The notes beneath the pieces are model-generated. The model did not search any database. It worked only from the letters and a program-made list of their open reading frames with translations, and was not told the DNA's origin. Below are positions 25,796 through 34,863 of a stretch of 64,000 bases of DNA, piece by piece; positions within the stretch are counted from its first letter, which is position 1; the number at the start of each line of letters is the position of its first letter. The stretch is from contig CALAMC010000057.1 in the NCBI GenBank assembly GCA_937925655.1, positions 41,189-105,188 on the forward strand, written 5' to 3'. The DNA is from an uncultured candidate division Zixibacteria bacterium (GTDB lineage: Bacteria; Zixibacteria; MSB-5A5; GN15; PGXB01). The translations under genes were made by a program, and so were the position numbers.

Positions 25796-28700
25796 ATGAG
25801 ATATTTTAATTTATTATTCATATTGTGTCTGGCCGTGACCCCGCTATCCGGCTGGACAGCCGATATTGAATACGGTCTGCCCGATTCTCTGGCGCAACTT
25901 AATTTTTGGGATGGCAATGGCCGTTTTGTGGGGAGCCTGGCGACATCGCCGCCGGCGCCGCAGCTTCAAATAACGGTCATTCCGGAAATATCCCTGGCCG
26001 ACAATTTTGACCGATATCAAATCAAGGTCATTGTGCCTATTGGCGGTATTCCCAATCGGGGCGGCATGTCTTTTTTATGGCCATCAGAGTTCGGACTTTC
26101 CGGCATAAATAATATTGCCTATTCTGACAATTATTCCGGTACCGACCTTCGGATCAACTGGGCCTTTGTTTACAATCACATCGTTACGATTATCTTCGAC
26201 TGGGGCCAGTCACCCCCGGCCGGGACCGAAATTACGCTGACCATTGAAAGCATTAGAAACCCGCAGACGGCCGACCAATACCAGATTGCCGGGCTGGTTT
26301 TCAATCGCTGGTTTTTTGTCACCGCCGGACCGACTTTTTCGAATAGATTCGATATTATTCCTGATGCGCCGGTCGCTTTGGAAGTTGTGCCATCCGACCC
26401 GTTGACTTTGCGGGCCGGAGATTATCAACTGTTCAAGGCTTTCGGAATCGACCGCTTCGGAAATCAGACTTCCGAACTTTCGGTCATGTGGAGCCTTGAC
26501 GGCGAAATCGGAACCTTAAATGACGGCCTGTTTCTGGCGACCACGACCGGACAGGGATTTGTCATAGCCGAATATGACGGGTTAACCGCTCAATCCGGTC
26601 TTATCACGGTCTTACCGGGAGGGCTCGATAAATTTTTGATAACCGGTACGCCGGGTCAGGTGACTGCCGCCGAACCATTCGTAAACAGCGTTATGGTTAC
26701 AGCGGTCGATGCCTTCGATAATATTAAGCTTGACTATACCGGCACCGTTTATTTCCTGTCCGATGATGCATCGGCCACTTTGCCATATACTTTGGAAAAT
26801 CCATACCAATTCACCGAATCCGACGCCGGAGTGCATGAATTCGAGGGAAGCGGTTTTGCTCTTTATACTTCCGGTGAACGCCGTATAATCGCCACCAACG
26901 GTGATAAATCCGGACAAAGCGACCCCATTATTGTCAATGGCGGACCTGTCGAACAATTCGAATTAAGCGGCGCCGATTCATCAATGGCCGGAGCCGAGTA
27001 TATACTATCCGTTATTAACGCCGTTGACCGGTATGGCAATCCCGCCGATGGTACAATTAATGTCGAGCTATTGGCCGGCAATCCATCGCCGAACGGGGAC
27101 GAACCGGTATTGAGTGCCATTGAAGTATCGCTGGGACAGGGAAGTGCCGGGCAATATTTCTATGCCGCCGAAAGAGTAATTGTCAGGGCCACCAGCGCCG
27201 ATGGCATTCAGGTCGATAAAAGCATCAAGGTCATTCCCGGTGCCATCGGGGCGCTGGTTTTGGATATCCAGCCGACCCAGTTTGTCGGACATCCCCTGCT
27301 TGGCCCGGCGACCTTGACGGTGTCTGATGCCTTTGGCAACCTCAAAACGAATTTCGATGCTTCAACCAATCCGGTGGAGCTGATCACTCTTGAAGGTATG
27401 CTGACCCCGTCGGTTTTAAATAATTCCGATGATTTCGTGGCGGGTATCGCGGATTTGGAGAGCAAGAACATAATTTATGACGGCCCGCTCGGAGGGGCAT
27501 CATTTATAGCCCGTACGATTTCGGTTATGTCTAATTCGGTATCGGTGATATTCAATGGACTGGATTTTGGATTTCATGGTACTTTTAATGATACGGTTGT
27601 CGTCGGAATTACGCAAGTCGTTGGATATCGTGTCAAAAATCCTGGAAATTTGGGACCGGCGCCGGGTGTTTTGATTGAAGCCTATTTTGTTAGTTGCGGA
27701 ACGGCCTGTCAGGAAACATCAACTTTCACTCCTCCGGTTCCAGGTGAGGAATTCGACGGGAGAATTAGTATAAATACTGATATGCTTACGGGAGATATTG
27801 AAGATACATTAGTTTTAATCTTGGATTATTCTTACGAATATGGCGGGCTGACAATCACCATGGGCCATATTCTTAAACTCCCGGTTTATATTATTCGTGG
27901 AATCGAGATCGTGTATGTAGAGCATTCGCTGTCGTTGGATACGGTTATAATCCCCGGAGAAATCGATTCATTAAGCTTGTCGGTGGAGATTACGGGAAGC
28001 GATGTCTCCCTTGACAACGCTTTCGTGTTTTGGCTGCTTCTTCGATTCGGCGAATCCGACGGTTCAATCGTAATAGCTGCCCGGACGTTATATAATGTAA
28101 ACATTAACCAAAATCCCCTCCGCCTGACTTTTAAAAATGTGACGTTCCCTGAGATTAATTGGCCTCCCGATACTCCCATCAACTATTTCCGCAAACTGTC
28201 GTTAAGAACCACTTATCGTCAAGGGAGTACCCCGGGCGGGCTGATTGTTTTGGAAGATTTTGATTCTTTATATACGGTCAAGAGGGCCGAGTTGTCATAC
28301 GTATCAGAAAGCCTTTCTCCGCAAACCATCTTTTCCGGCACTGAAACCTCGTTCTCATTCGACGTCGAAAGCGACGGCATTATTCCGATTGGGATCGATC
28401 CAGCCAGCACCGCATTAGTCTTGGATAACGGTCTGACCACAATACGGGTCGCTCTGGACGACGATAATCTCGTCCTTACTCCGGGTATAAATAGTATCAC
28501 CACAGAATCTGTTCTCATCCCCGAGAATCTCGCCGGTTCGAGGCTTTCGGCCTTTCTGGATTTATCCGGAACCGAATTATATTCATATCGAACCGACAGC
28601 GTGCTTTTTTCCGATTACATCGATGTCTCTTCGGCCAGTAAAGAGATGCGCATCATCACCACCTATTTGGATATTACCACTGCTCCGAATGCGCCCTTTG

Positions 28701-30124
28701 TCAATACCAATCAGCTGTTCGATCTCATGGTCGGCATCGAAAATCTATCCTCTTCGGATATCGATAACGCCACCGTTTATCTTTTGAGTGAAAGCGGTCG
28801 GGATACGCTGGCCGTCAAACCGGGGATATCGATTCCGGCCGAAAGGACCATCGAAGCCCGACTTAACCTTGTGGCTCCGGCGACAACCATACCGGTCTGG
28901 GCATTGCGAACCGCCGTCAGTGCTCCCGGCGCGGCCACCCTGCCGTCGATAGATAATATCGCCGTTCTGGTGGTGCAACGTCCGGCCCGAATCGAACTGG
29001 TTTACAACGTTACCGGGACATACGATCAATACGTGGAGGTTGACCGGCCTTTCACGATTTCGGCTTTTTTGAGAAACCTCGGTGAATCCGACGTCGGCCG
29101 GGGCGAGATTTCGCTCGTGACCGGCACCGATGAATTCGGTCTGCCCGACTCGACCGCCGTGTCGTTGCCGCTGGACAGCCTGGTGGAATTCCGTATGGTG
29201 GCGCCGTTGCAGGAAACCTCGGCGCTGTTCAATCTGAAAATCTCCGGTATTCCGATCGATAAGAATACAAACGGCCGGGCCGAAGTGGCCAATGCCTCGA
29301 CTTTAATACCTATAAATGTCATTAAAGGGGAGTCCGAGCTGTTTATTCAGGGCCGCGTCAACCCGTCACCTTTGATAGTCGCCGGTGAAACGACAACGTT
29401 ATTCGAGCTGACTTTGAATAACCGGACACAAAGCCCTTTGAATGTTATTGGCCTAAATACGATTGTCGTGGTATTTCGCAATAAGGACGGGCATTTGATT
29501 TCGCCTGACCAGATCGTGGATACGGCGTTGACCGCTTTTACCGAAGGCGATGATATCATTTCGGCCGGCGTCATTTATGCCTCGCGCCTGAACAATGAAT
29601 TCGTCGATTTAACGCTCGACCCGGGCCAAAACCGGACGATCGCTTTCCGGTGTCGCTTCGCCGACCAGATTGACGAAAAGAATTTCTCGCTATCCATCGA
29701 CAGCCGCGATATTCTGGCCCGATATATTTCCGGGCCGCGCGCCGGACAGAGGGTAACCGTCAGCGGCGATTTCGGCGAGTCGCTCGCGCTGGGCGGTAAT
29801 TTCGTGGTGACCCCCCCCAGTCTGGAGGGGTCGATCATCGCTCGCAAGAATCCTTTCAATCCCGAAGTTGAACCGGCCGAAGTTTCATATTTCCTCGAAG
29901 AAGACGCCGATATGGAAGTCATCATCTTCACATTGACCGGTGAAAAGGTGCTGGAGATGAGTTTTGCCGCCGGATCCGAGGGCGGTCGTGCCGGTGACAA
30001 TGTTATCTACTGGTATGGTACCAATGCCCGCAACCATGTGGTCCTTAATGGCGTGTATATAATGGTTTTGAAGAATACGGTTACCGGCGAATCATACCGA
30101 TACAAACTGGCGGTGCTGAAATGA
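25796..30124 (+). CDS. Large exported Ig-like protein with C-terminal sorting-type domain
   Basis: This 1442-residue protein begins with a signal peptide (MRYFNLLFILCLAVTPLSG). The body is a series of beta-sandwich-like segments. Around 190-280 there is a bacterial Ig-like domain (QLFKAFGIDRFGNQTSE). Around 280-490 there are two or three filamin/invasin-type repeats with recurring VTAVDAFDNIKLDYTG, VINAVDRYGNPADG and LTVSDAFGNLKTNF. From about 590 to 1330 there are repeated CARDB-like segments (for example YSLSLDT-type and LSPQTIFSGTETSFSFDV). The C-terminus has ARKNPFNPEVEPAEVSYFLE followed by VIIFTLTGEKVL and ends YKLAVLK. That is the FlgD-like or type IX-like sorting fold common in FCB bacteria. 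Its stop overlaps the next gene (ATGA), so the pair is likely made together. The exact role is unknown; adhesion or a cell-surface scaffold is likely. Confidence 0.8.
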   Translation: MRYFNLLFILCLAVTPLSGWTADIEYGLPDSLAQLNFWDGNGRFVGSLATSPPAPQLQITVIPEISLADNFDRYQIKVIVPIGGIPNRGGMSFLWPSEFGLSGINNIAYSDNYSGTDLRINWAFVYNHIVTIIFDWGQSPPAGTEITLTIESIRNPQTADQYQIAGLVFNRWFFVTAGPTFSNRFDIIPDAPVALEVVPSDPLTLRAGDYQLFKAFGIDRFGNQTSELSVMWSLDGEIGTLNDGLFLATTTGQGFVIAEYDGLTAQSGLITVLPGGLDKFLITGTPGQVTAAEPFVNSVMVTAVDAFDNIKLDYTGTVYFLSDDASATLPYTLENPYQFTESDAGVHEFEGSGFALYTSGERRIIATNGDKSGQSDPIIVNGGPVEQFELSGADSSMAGAEYILSVINAVDRYGNPADGTINVELLAGNPSPNGDEPVLSAIEVSLGQGSAGQYFYAAERVIVRATSADGIQVDKSIKVIPGAIGALVLDIQPTQFVGHPLLGPATLTVSDAFGNLKTNFDASTNPVELITLEGMLTPSVLNNSDDFVAGIADLESKNIIYDGPLGGASFIARTISVMSNSVSVIFNGLDFGFHGTFNDTVVVGITQVVGYRVKNPGNLGPAPGVLIEAYFVSCGTACQETSTFTPPVPGEEFDGRISINTDMLTGDIEDTLVLILDYSYEYGGLTITMGHILKLPVYIIRGIEIVYVEHSLSLDTVIIPGEIDSLSLSVEITGSDVSLDNAFVFWLLLRFGESDGSIVIAARTLYNVNINQNPLRLTFKNVTFPEINWPPDTPINYFRKLSLRTTYRQGSTPGGLIVLEDFDSLYTVKRAELSYVSESLSPQTIFSGTETSFSFDVESDGIIPIGIDPASTALVLDNGLTTIRVALDDDNLVLTPGINSITTESVLIPENLAGSRLSAFLDLSGTELYSYRTDSVLFSDYIDVSSASKEMRIITTYLDITTAPNAPFVNTNQLFDLMVGIENLSSSDIDNATVYLLSESGRDTLAVKPGISIPAERTIEARLNLVAPATTIPVWALRTAVSAPGAATLPSIDNIAVLVVQRPARIELVYNVTGTYDQYVEVDRPFTISAFLRNLGESDVGRGEISLVTGTDEFGLPDSTAVSLPLDSLVEFRMVAPLQETSALFNLKISGIPIDKNTNGRAEVANASTLIPINVIKGESELFIQGRVNPSPLIVAGETTTLFELTLNNRTQSPLNVIGLNTIVVVFRNKDGHLISPDQIVDTALTAFTEGDDIISAGVIYASRLNNEFVDLTLDPGQNRTIAFRCRFADQIDEKNFSLSIDSRDILARYISGPRAGQRVTVSGDFGESLALGGNFVVTPPSLEGSIIARKNPFNPEVEPAEVSYFLEEDADMEVIIFTLTGEKVLEMSFAAGSEGGRAGDNVIYWYGTNARNHVVLNGVYIMVLKNTVTGESYRYKLAVLK

Positions 30125-31953
30125 CAATGCACCGCTTTGTTATTCTGGTTGGCCTTATTTTGGGTCTGTGTGCCGCTTCTTCCTTTGGAGCGGATGCCGG
30201 GCGGGAATCGCCATTTTCACTGGGCTCGGGAACCCGGTCGCTGGGCATGGGCGGTGGTTTTGTCGGGCTGGCCAATGATGCCTCGGCCATCTACTGGAAT
30301 CAAGCCGCTCTGGCCTCACTGGACTATCAGCAGGTCGACCTGATGCATGTCACCCTTTTCGAGGGAACAATTTATGATGCTGCTTCCTATGTTTATCCCC
30401 ATGAAAAATGGGGCGGGTTCGGGCTTTCATTCATGCGGGTGGGAACAAGCAGCATTCCGATAATCGAAAATTATATTGAAACGGGTCGAATGTCGTATTC
30501 CATGGGGCAATTCCTTCTCGGCTATGGTCGTCGGCTGGAAGGCGGTTTTTCCATCGGGGCCGCTCTGAAATTGGTCAATCAGTCGATGGGCGATAATTCC
30601 ACCTATGGCACCGGAATTGACCTGTCATTCATGATGAAGGCGACCGATGATATCACCGCCGGCGTTATCTTCCAGGATTTAATAGCGCCTCGTCTGCGGC
30701 TGGGCGGCAACCTGGAAGTCGTTCCCATGAACGTTCTGGCCGGAGCGAGCTGGAAAAATATCTCGCTTTTCAGGGATTTCACGCATAATGTCAGTCTGGC
30801 CTTCGAACAGCCGGAATTCAGGTCATCGAAGATTCATATGGGCGTCGAATCGATTTATAAAGAATACCTGGCCCTTCGGCTGGGGTTGGATCGGGACAAC
30901 TTGACTTTTGGACTGGGTATTACATACGACCGGTTGCGCTTTGATTATGCCTACCGGTTTATCAACGATATTACCGATTCGCACCGGTTCGGCCTGACCA
31001 TCAATATCGGCAAATCGATTCCCGACAAAATCCGCGAGGCGTCCGAGCTGGAAAGCGCCCGCGGCAGCTATCTTGTGCTGGATGACCGCAAACGCCAGTT
31101 TGATTTTTATAAAGGCGTGGCCGACGGGTTTTATGAATACAATGAACTCGATTCGGCACTGGTGTACTATCAGCGGGCGCTCGCCTTCAACGAAAGTGAT
31201 AGCGACGCGCTAAACCGCATCGAGCAAATTAGGGTGACTCAGAAAAAACAACGTGATGCGGAGCAGGCCGAACGCGGGCGGGAACAGCGCCGAGAATCCC
31301 GAATCGATGGCTATTACAGTCAGGCGGCGGCCTTGCATGAGAAGGGTGATTATAACGCCGCTCTGGGGGCGATTGAACTGGCACATCGGGAAGCTCCGGA
31401 AGATCCTCGTTTCATGCAACTGCGAGAACGTGTTCTTGGTGATCGCAAGGCCAAGATCGACAGCCTTATGACTGCGGCCGGTGCGCTTGAAATCGATGGT
31501 CGCCAGCTCGACGCTCTCGAAATATATTACCGCGTTGTCGAACTCGATTCGGAAAACAGAACCGCCGCGGTCGCCATAACGCGCATCGAGAGATCGTTAA
31601 ATGTCGCCCGGTTGATTAAAGAAGGCGTGGAATATTTCACCAACAAGAACTACTCGGAGGCGAATCAGCGTTTCGAACAGATTCTGCGGTTGGAGCCGAA
31701 TAATAGCGTCGCCACCGATTACCGGAGCCGAATTTCGGTTCTGATGAAGAAAGTTACCGACCTGGAAGACCTGGAAAAGGACGAACGGGTCTGGCGGATT
31801 TATTTGAATGCCCTGGAGCATTTCCGGAACGGGGAATATGAAAATGCCATAAGGCTTTGGGAAGAAGTCCTGCAGTTTTATCCGGGCAATATCAGCACGA
31901 TTAATAATATCGAACAGGCTCGGCTGCGGATGAAATCCGAAACCCAACCGTAG
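30121..31953 (+). CDS. PorV/PorQ-like outer-membrane barrel fused to C-terminal TPRs
   Basis: The 610-residue protein has a signal peptide (VILVGLILGLCAASSFGADA) and then a UPF0164/PorV-type barrel: SLGSGTRSLGMGGGFVGLAN, ASAIYWNQAALASL, and repeated amphipathic strands to about residue 300 (FGLTINIGKS). From about 310 to the end it has tetratricopeptide-type helices (YYQRALAFNESDSDALN, ALEIYYRVVELDSENRTA, NQRFEQILRLEPNNSVA, AIRLWEEVLQFYPGN) with a charged EQAERGREQRRE linker. PorV in known T9SS shuttles substrates on the outer membrane. Here coupling with a sorting-tail protein suggests an export or surface-display partner, which is inference. The start could also be the ATG at 30127. Confidence 0.78.
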   Translation: MTMHRFVILVGLILGLCAASSFGADAGRESPFSLGSGTRSLGMGGGFVGLANDASAIYWNQAALASLDYQQVDLMHVTLFEGTIYDAASYVYPHEKWGGFGLSFMRVGTSSIPIIENYIETGRMSYSMGQFLLGYGRRLEGGFSIGAALKLVNQSMGDNSTYGTGIDLSFMMKATDDITAGVIFQDLIAPRLRLGGNLEVVPMNVLAGASWKNISLFRDFTHNVSLAFEQPEFRSSKIHMGVESIYKEYLALRLGLDRDNLTFGLGITYDRLRFDYAYRFINDITDSHRFGLTINIGKSIPDKIREASELESARGSYLVLDDRKRQFDFYKGVADGFYEYNELDSALVYYQRALAFNESDSDALNRIEQIRVTQKKQRDAEQAERGREQRRESRIDGYYSQAAALHEKGDYNAALGAIELAHREAPEDPRFMQLRERVLGDRKAKIDSLMTAAGALEIDGRQLDALEIYYRVVELDSENRTAAVAITRIERSLNVARLIKEGVEYFTNKNYSEANQRFEQILRLEPNNSVATDYRSRISVLMKKVTDLEDLEKDERVWRIYLNALEHFRNGEYENAIRLWEEVLQFYPGNISTINNIEQARLRMKSETQP

Positions 31954-31981
31954 TTTACACGCCCGCAGACGATTTTAATAT

Positions 31982-31990
31982 TGGTATAAA
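31982..31990 (+). promoter_or_regulatory. Extended -10 promoter before the switch protein
   Basis: TGG directly before TATAAA (31985-31990) gives an extended -10 element. No good -35 is seen. The start would fall near 31997, 21 bases before the ATG at 32018. Confidence 0.4.
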
Positions 31991-32017
31991 TCACGGCTTA
32001 AGTTACGTTATTTCTGT

Positions 32018-34021
32018 ATGTTTGCCAGACCGATCAAAGAAATTAACGCCGAATACCAGGCCGAGGACAGGCACCTGCCCTCGATTCAGAACCTGATCCG
32101 CGAAACCTGCATCAACGCCGGTATGACCCGGAAAGATATGGGGGCGGTTCTGCTGGCCATCGAAGAAGGCGTATCCAATATCATTAGGCACGCCTACCTG
32201 TATGAAAAGGGCCTGATGCGTATCCGCATCGTCATTTTCAAAAAACGTATTGTCTTTTCCCTGATCGATAACGGGCGGTCATTCGAGCCGGATGCCACTG
32301 GCAAATTGGACCTTCAAAAGCTGGTGGAGTCGGGACGCAAGGGCGGTCTGGGTTTCTATATGATCGGTAAAATCATGGATTCGGTGGAATACATCACGTC
32401 GCCCGGTTTCAACGAACTGCGGATGACCAAAATTATCTCGCGACAACCGGAGAAGGCCCGGTTGTTTCTGGGGCGCATGTTCACGCTGCGGGTCAAGTTT
32501 TCGATTTATACTTTCCTTATCATGCTCACCATAATTGTCGGTGCATATCTGATCATTGATTCCCGTTCGACCGGGACGATTAAAGCGCACCTGCACGACA
32601 TTGTCAAATCGTTATCACTGACGGTGGCCGATCAGGCCGCCGGGTATATTCTCAACCGCCGTTCCGACGTTGAATTCGATGAACTGGTCATAAGTTACAT
32701 GAGGGCCAATCCGGAGCTGACCATGATTGTCCTGACGGGCGACAACGGTTCCATTCTGGCCGATACAAGAAACATCCGCAACCTTCGCAAAATATTCGAG
32801 CCTTTGCCTAATACCGACGCCGAACTGACCGGTATCCCGCAGGATATTCCCGACATCGACCAGGACAGCCACTATCTCGTTTCCGACATTATCAGCGGTG
32901 GACGGGCCATCGGAAAAGTGCATATGACCTACACCAGCGAACAGCTTAACAAGGTCATCGACCGCGAGCGCCGCATGATCGTGCTGTGGACCATCGTCGG
33001 ACTGGCGGTCGGGGTGGGCGGGATCTACCTGCTGTCCAATTATTTCGTTAACCCGATTGTCCGTATCACCGAAAAAGTGCGGCGGTTTTCATCGGGTGAT
33101 ATCGAAACCGAAGTCCCGCCCGAAGGCGTTGAAGAGTATTTCGAGATATCCAAAGCCCTGAACGAAATGATGAGTCGTCTGCGGCGTGACCGCAATAATA
33201 TTATAGAACGCGAAAGAGTGGCCAAGGAAATCGAAGTGGCCGGGCAGATACAGGAAACGCTTCTGCCGAGCAAATTGCCGGATATCCCGGGCATTGAAAT
33301 CGGGACGTTTTATCGGGCGGCCTATCGCGTCGGCGGCGATTTGTTCGATATTTTTAAAATCGACGATGATAACTACTGCCTGCTGGTGGCCGACGTTTCC
33401 GGAAAGGGCATTCCCGCCTCGCTGGTCATGTCGGTTTTGCGGACGGTTATTCGCATTCAGGCCAAGGGCATGAAATCGGCCCATAACATACTGGTCAGCG
33501 TCAACGAGCACATTAAGGATGATATCCCACCGGGCATTTTTGTCACGATTATGCTGGGCGTTTATAACGTCCCCGGGCGAAGATTCAATTTCGTCTCGGC
33601 CGGACATAACCCGCTGATTTACTTCGACGCCAAACGGAAAACGACGGTCAAAATGAATCCGCCGGGGACGCCTTTGGGAATGCCCCTTGAGGATAAAGTC
33701 TTTTATGACAAATTGAAGCAGCAGGAAATTCGTATCAATCCGGGTGATGTCATCTTTATTTATTCCGACGGCATCACCGAATCGATGAACCGGGCCGGGC
33801 AGAAATACGGCATGGATAAATTGATGACCTTTTTCAGCGAAAATGTCTGCGGAAATTCATATCATTCTCCCGCCAGAATTTCGGAGCTGATTCTGGCCGA
33901 TATCGACCGTCACGCCGGAATCGCCGAACAAAGCGACGATATAACTTTTATCCTGATCGGTTGTCCACCCGGGGAGAAGAAATCCGAAGGCCCGCCACTT
34001 GAATCCCGTCAGGTTGGTTGA
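32018..34021 (+). CDS. Membrane sensor with N-terminal anti-sigma-type kinase and C-terminal PP2C phosphatase
   Basis: The 667 residues hold both enzymes of a partner switch in one chain. Residues about 1-145 form an RsbW/SpoIIAB-type HATPase (N-box EEGVSNIIRHAY at about 49-60, G1 DNGRSF, G2 GRKGGLGFYMI). A membrane helix follows (about 162-181), then a periplasmic sensor region (about 182-318), a second helix (about 321-341), HAMP (about 342-395) and an RsbU/SpoIIE PP2C domain (about 425-660). The PP2C metal motifs are RVGGDLFDI, VADVSGKGIPA and EQSDDITF. The kinase would phosphorylate and the phosphatase would dephosphorylate a STAS-domain protein; one is encoded next door. No sigma factor is in the window. 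No clear ribosome site precedes the ATG. Confidence 0.87.
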   Translation: MFARPIKEINAEYQAEDRHLPSIQNLIRETCINAGMTRKDMGAVLLAIEEGVSNIIRHAYLYEKGLMRIRIVIFKKRIVFSLIDNGRSFEPDATGKLDLQKLVESGRKGGLGFYMIGKIMDSVEYITSPGFNELRMTKIISRQPEKARLFLGRMFTLRVKFSIYTFLIMLTIIVGAYLIIDSRSTGTIKAHLHDIVKSLSLTVADQAAGYILNRRSDVEFDELVISYMRANPELTMIVLTGDNGSILADTRNIRNLRKIFEPLPNTDAELTGIPQDIPDIDQDSHYLVSDIISGGRAIGKVHMTYTSEQLNKVIDRERRMIVLWTIVGLAVGVGGIYLLSNYFVNPIVRITEKVRRFSSGDIETEVPPEGVEEYFEISKALNEMMSRLRRDRNNIIERERVAKEIEVAGQIQETLLPSKLPDIPGIEIGTFYRAAYRVGGDLFDIFKIDDDNYCLLVADVSGKGIPASLVMSVLRTVIRIQAKGMKSAHNILVSVNEHIKDDIPPGIFVTIMLGVYNVPGRRFNFVSAGHNPLIYFDAKRKTTVKMNPPGTPLGMPLEDKVFYDKLKQQEIRINPGDVIFIYSDGITESMNRAGQKYGMDKLMTFFSENVCGNSYHSPARISELILADIDRHAGIAEQSDDITFILIGCPPGEKKSEGPPLESRQVG

Positions 34022-34064
34022 AGATTCCGCCGATAATTAAAAACCAAAAAAGTTAATTTTTTTC

Positions 34065-34094
34065 TTGAGGCCGGGCAGTCAAATAGCCTATACT
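34065..34094 (+). promoter_or_regulatory. Sigma-70-type promoter for the STAS gene
   Basis: TTGAGG (34065-34070), an 18-base spacer and TATACT (34089-34094). Transcription would start near 34101-34103, at or just before the ATG at 34103, so the mRNA may be leaderless. Confidence 0.6.
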
Positions 34095-34102
34095 TGAAGA
34101 GT

Positions 34103-34804
34103 ATGGAGAACATAAAAATATCGGTATCGGAAAGTGGTCGCGATACGGATCTGTCGGTGGTTCGTATCGATGGCGTTATCGATACCCTCACGGCAACACA
34201 ACTGGAAGAGGTTCTGGAACGTCTTCTGAAGCGCGGCCAGTATAAAATAATTCTCGATCTGGCCGGGGTTGATTATATCTCATCGGCCGGGTGGGGGATT
34301 TTTATTTCCCGCATCAAAGAAATCAGGGAAAAAAACGGGGATATCAAACTGGCCAACATGGTCGCCAACGTCTATGAGATTTATGAGTTGCTGGAATTCG
34401 ATAACATTTTAAGTTCCTATGACAGCGTCGTCACGGCCCGAAGCGACTTCGAAGGATCTCTGGAACAGAATCCTTTAAAAAAAAAAGCCCCGGTAAGCGG
34501 CGTCACCACCGTCGTTGAGGATATCCCGACCATTGCCTCGGTGATGTCACCGGCAGGCGGCCAAAAGGCGCGTCTCGACAAGGCGAATATTGCCGTTTCG
34601 GTCAACACCGAATCAATCATTCTGGATGCTATCAGGCAGGATCCCTTTTATACCATTGCGGAATTGAAAGTGGTGGTGGAGGAAACTATTCCGCACAGCG
34701 GGATAAGCTGGTGGAAAGTTCTTGGAATTCTTAAAAAAAACGGACTGGTCTTGCGCAAATCGCGCTTTCGCTTCGCGCGCCGCTCGTGGAAGCGTTTCGG
34801 ATAA
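34103..34804 (+). CDS. STAS-domain protein with winged-helix-like C-terminus
   Basis: Residues about 1-110 are an anti-sigma-factor antagonist (STAS) domain. The phosphoacceptor region reads LDLAGVDYISSAGWGIF, with the SS pair where SpoIIAA/RsbV are phosphorylated. A linker of about 55 residues follows. The last 63 residues (about 170-233) look like a winged helix: ILDAIRQDPFYTIAELKVVV, then SGISWWKVLGILKKNGLVLR and a basic end RFRFARRSWKRFG. Such a fusion could let phosphorylation state act directly on DNA. The preceding gene has matching kinase and phosphatase domains. I chose the ATG at 34103; a TTG at 34094 is inside the predicted -10 box and is unlikely. Confidence 0.82.
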   Translation: MENIKISVSESGRDTDLSVVRIDGVIDTLTATQLEEVLERLLKRGQYKIILDLAGVDYISSAGWGIFISRIKEIREKNGDIKLANMVANVYEIYELLEFDNILSSYDSVVTARSDFEGSLEQNPLKKKAPVSGVTTVVEDIPTIASVMSPAGGQKARLDKANIAVSVNTESIILDAIRQDPFYTIAELKVVVEETIPHSGISWWKVLGILKKNGLVLRKSRFRFARRSWKRFG

Positions 34805-34808
34805 GCCG

Positions 34809-34836
34809 TTGACATGTATTTTCAATTGTGTATATT
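34809..34836 (+). promoter_or_regulatory. Sigma-70-type promoter for the GGDEF gene
   Basis: TTGACA (34809-34814), a 16-base spacer and TATATT (34831-34836), with a start near 34843. It separates the GGDEF/polysaccharide unit from the STAS gene. Confidence 0.72.
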
Positions 34837-34863
34837 TTAAATTGAAGAAGTCTTTGCAAGTAT

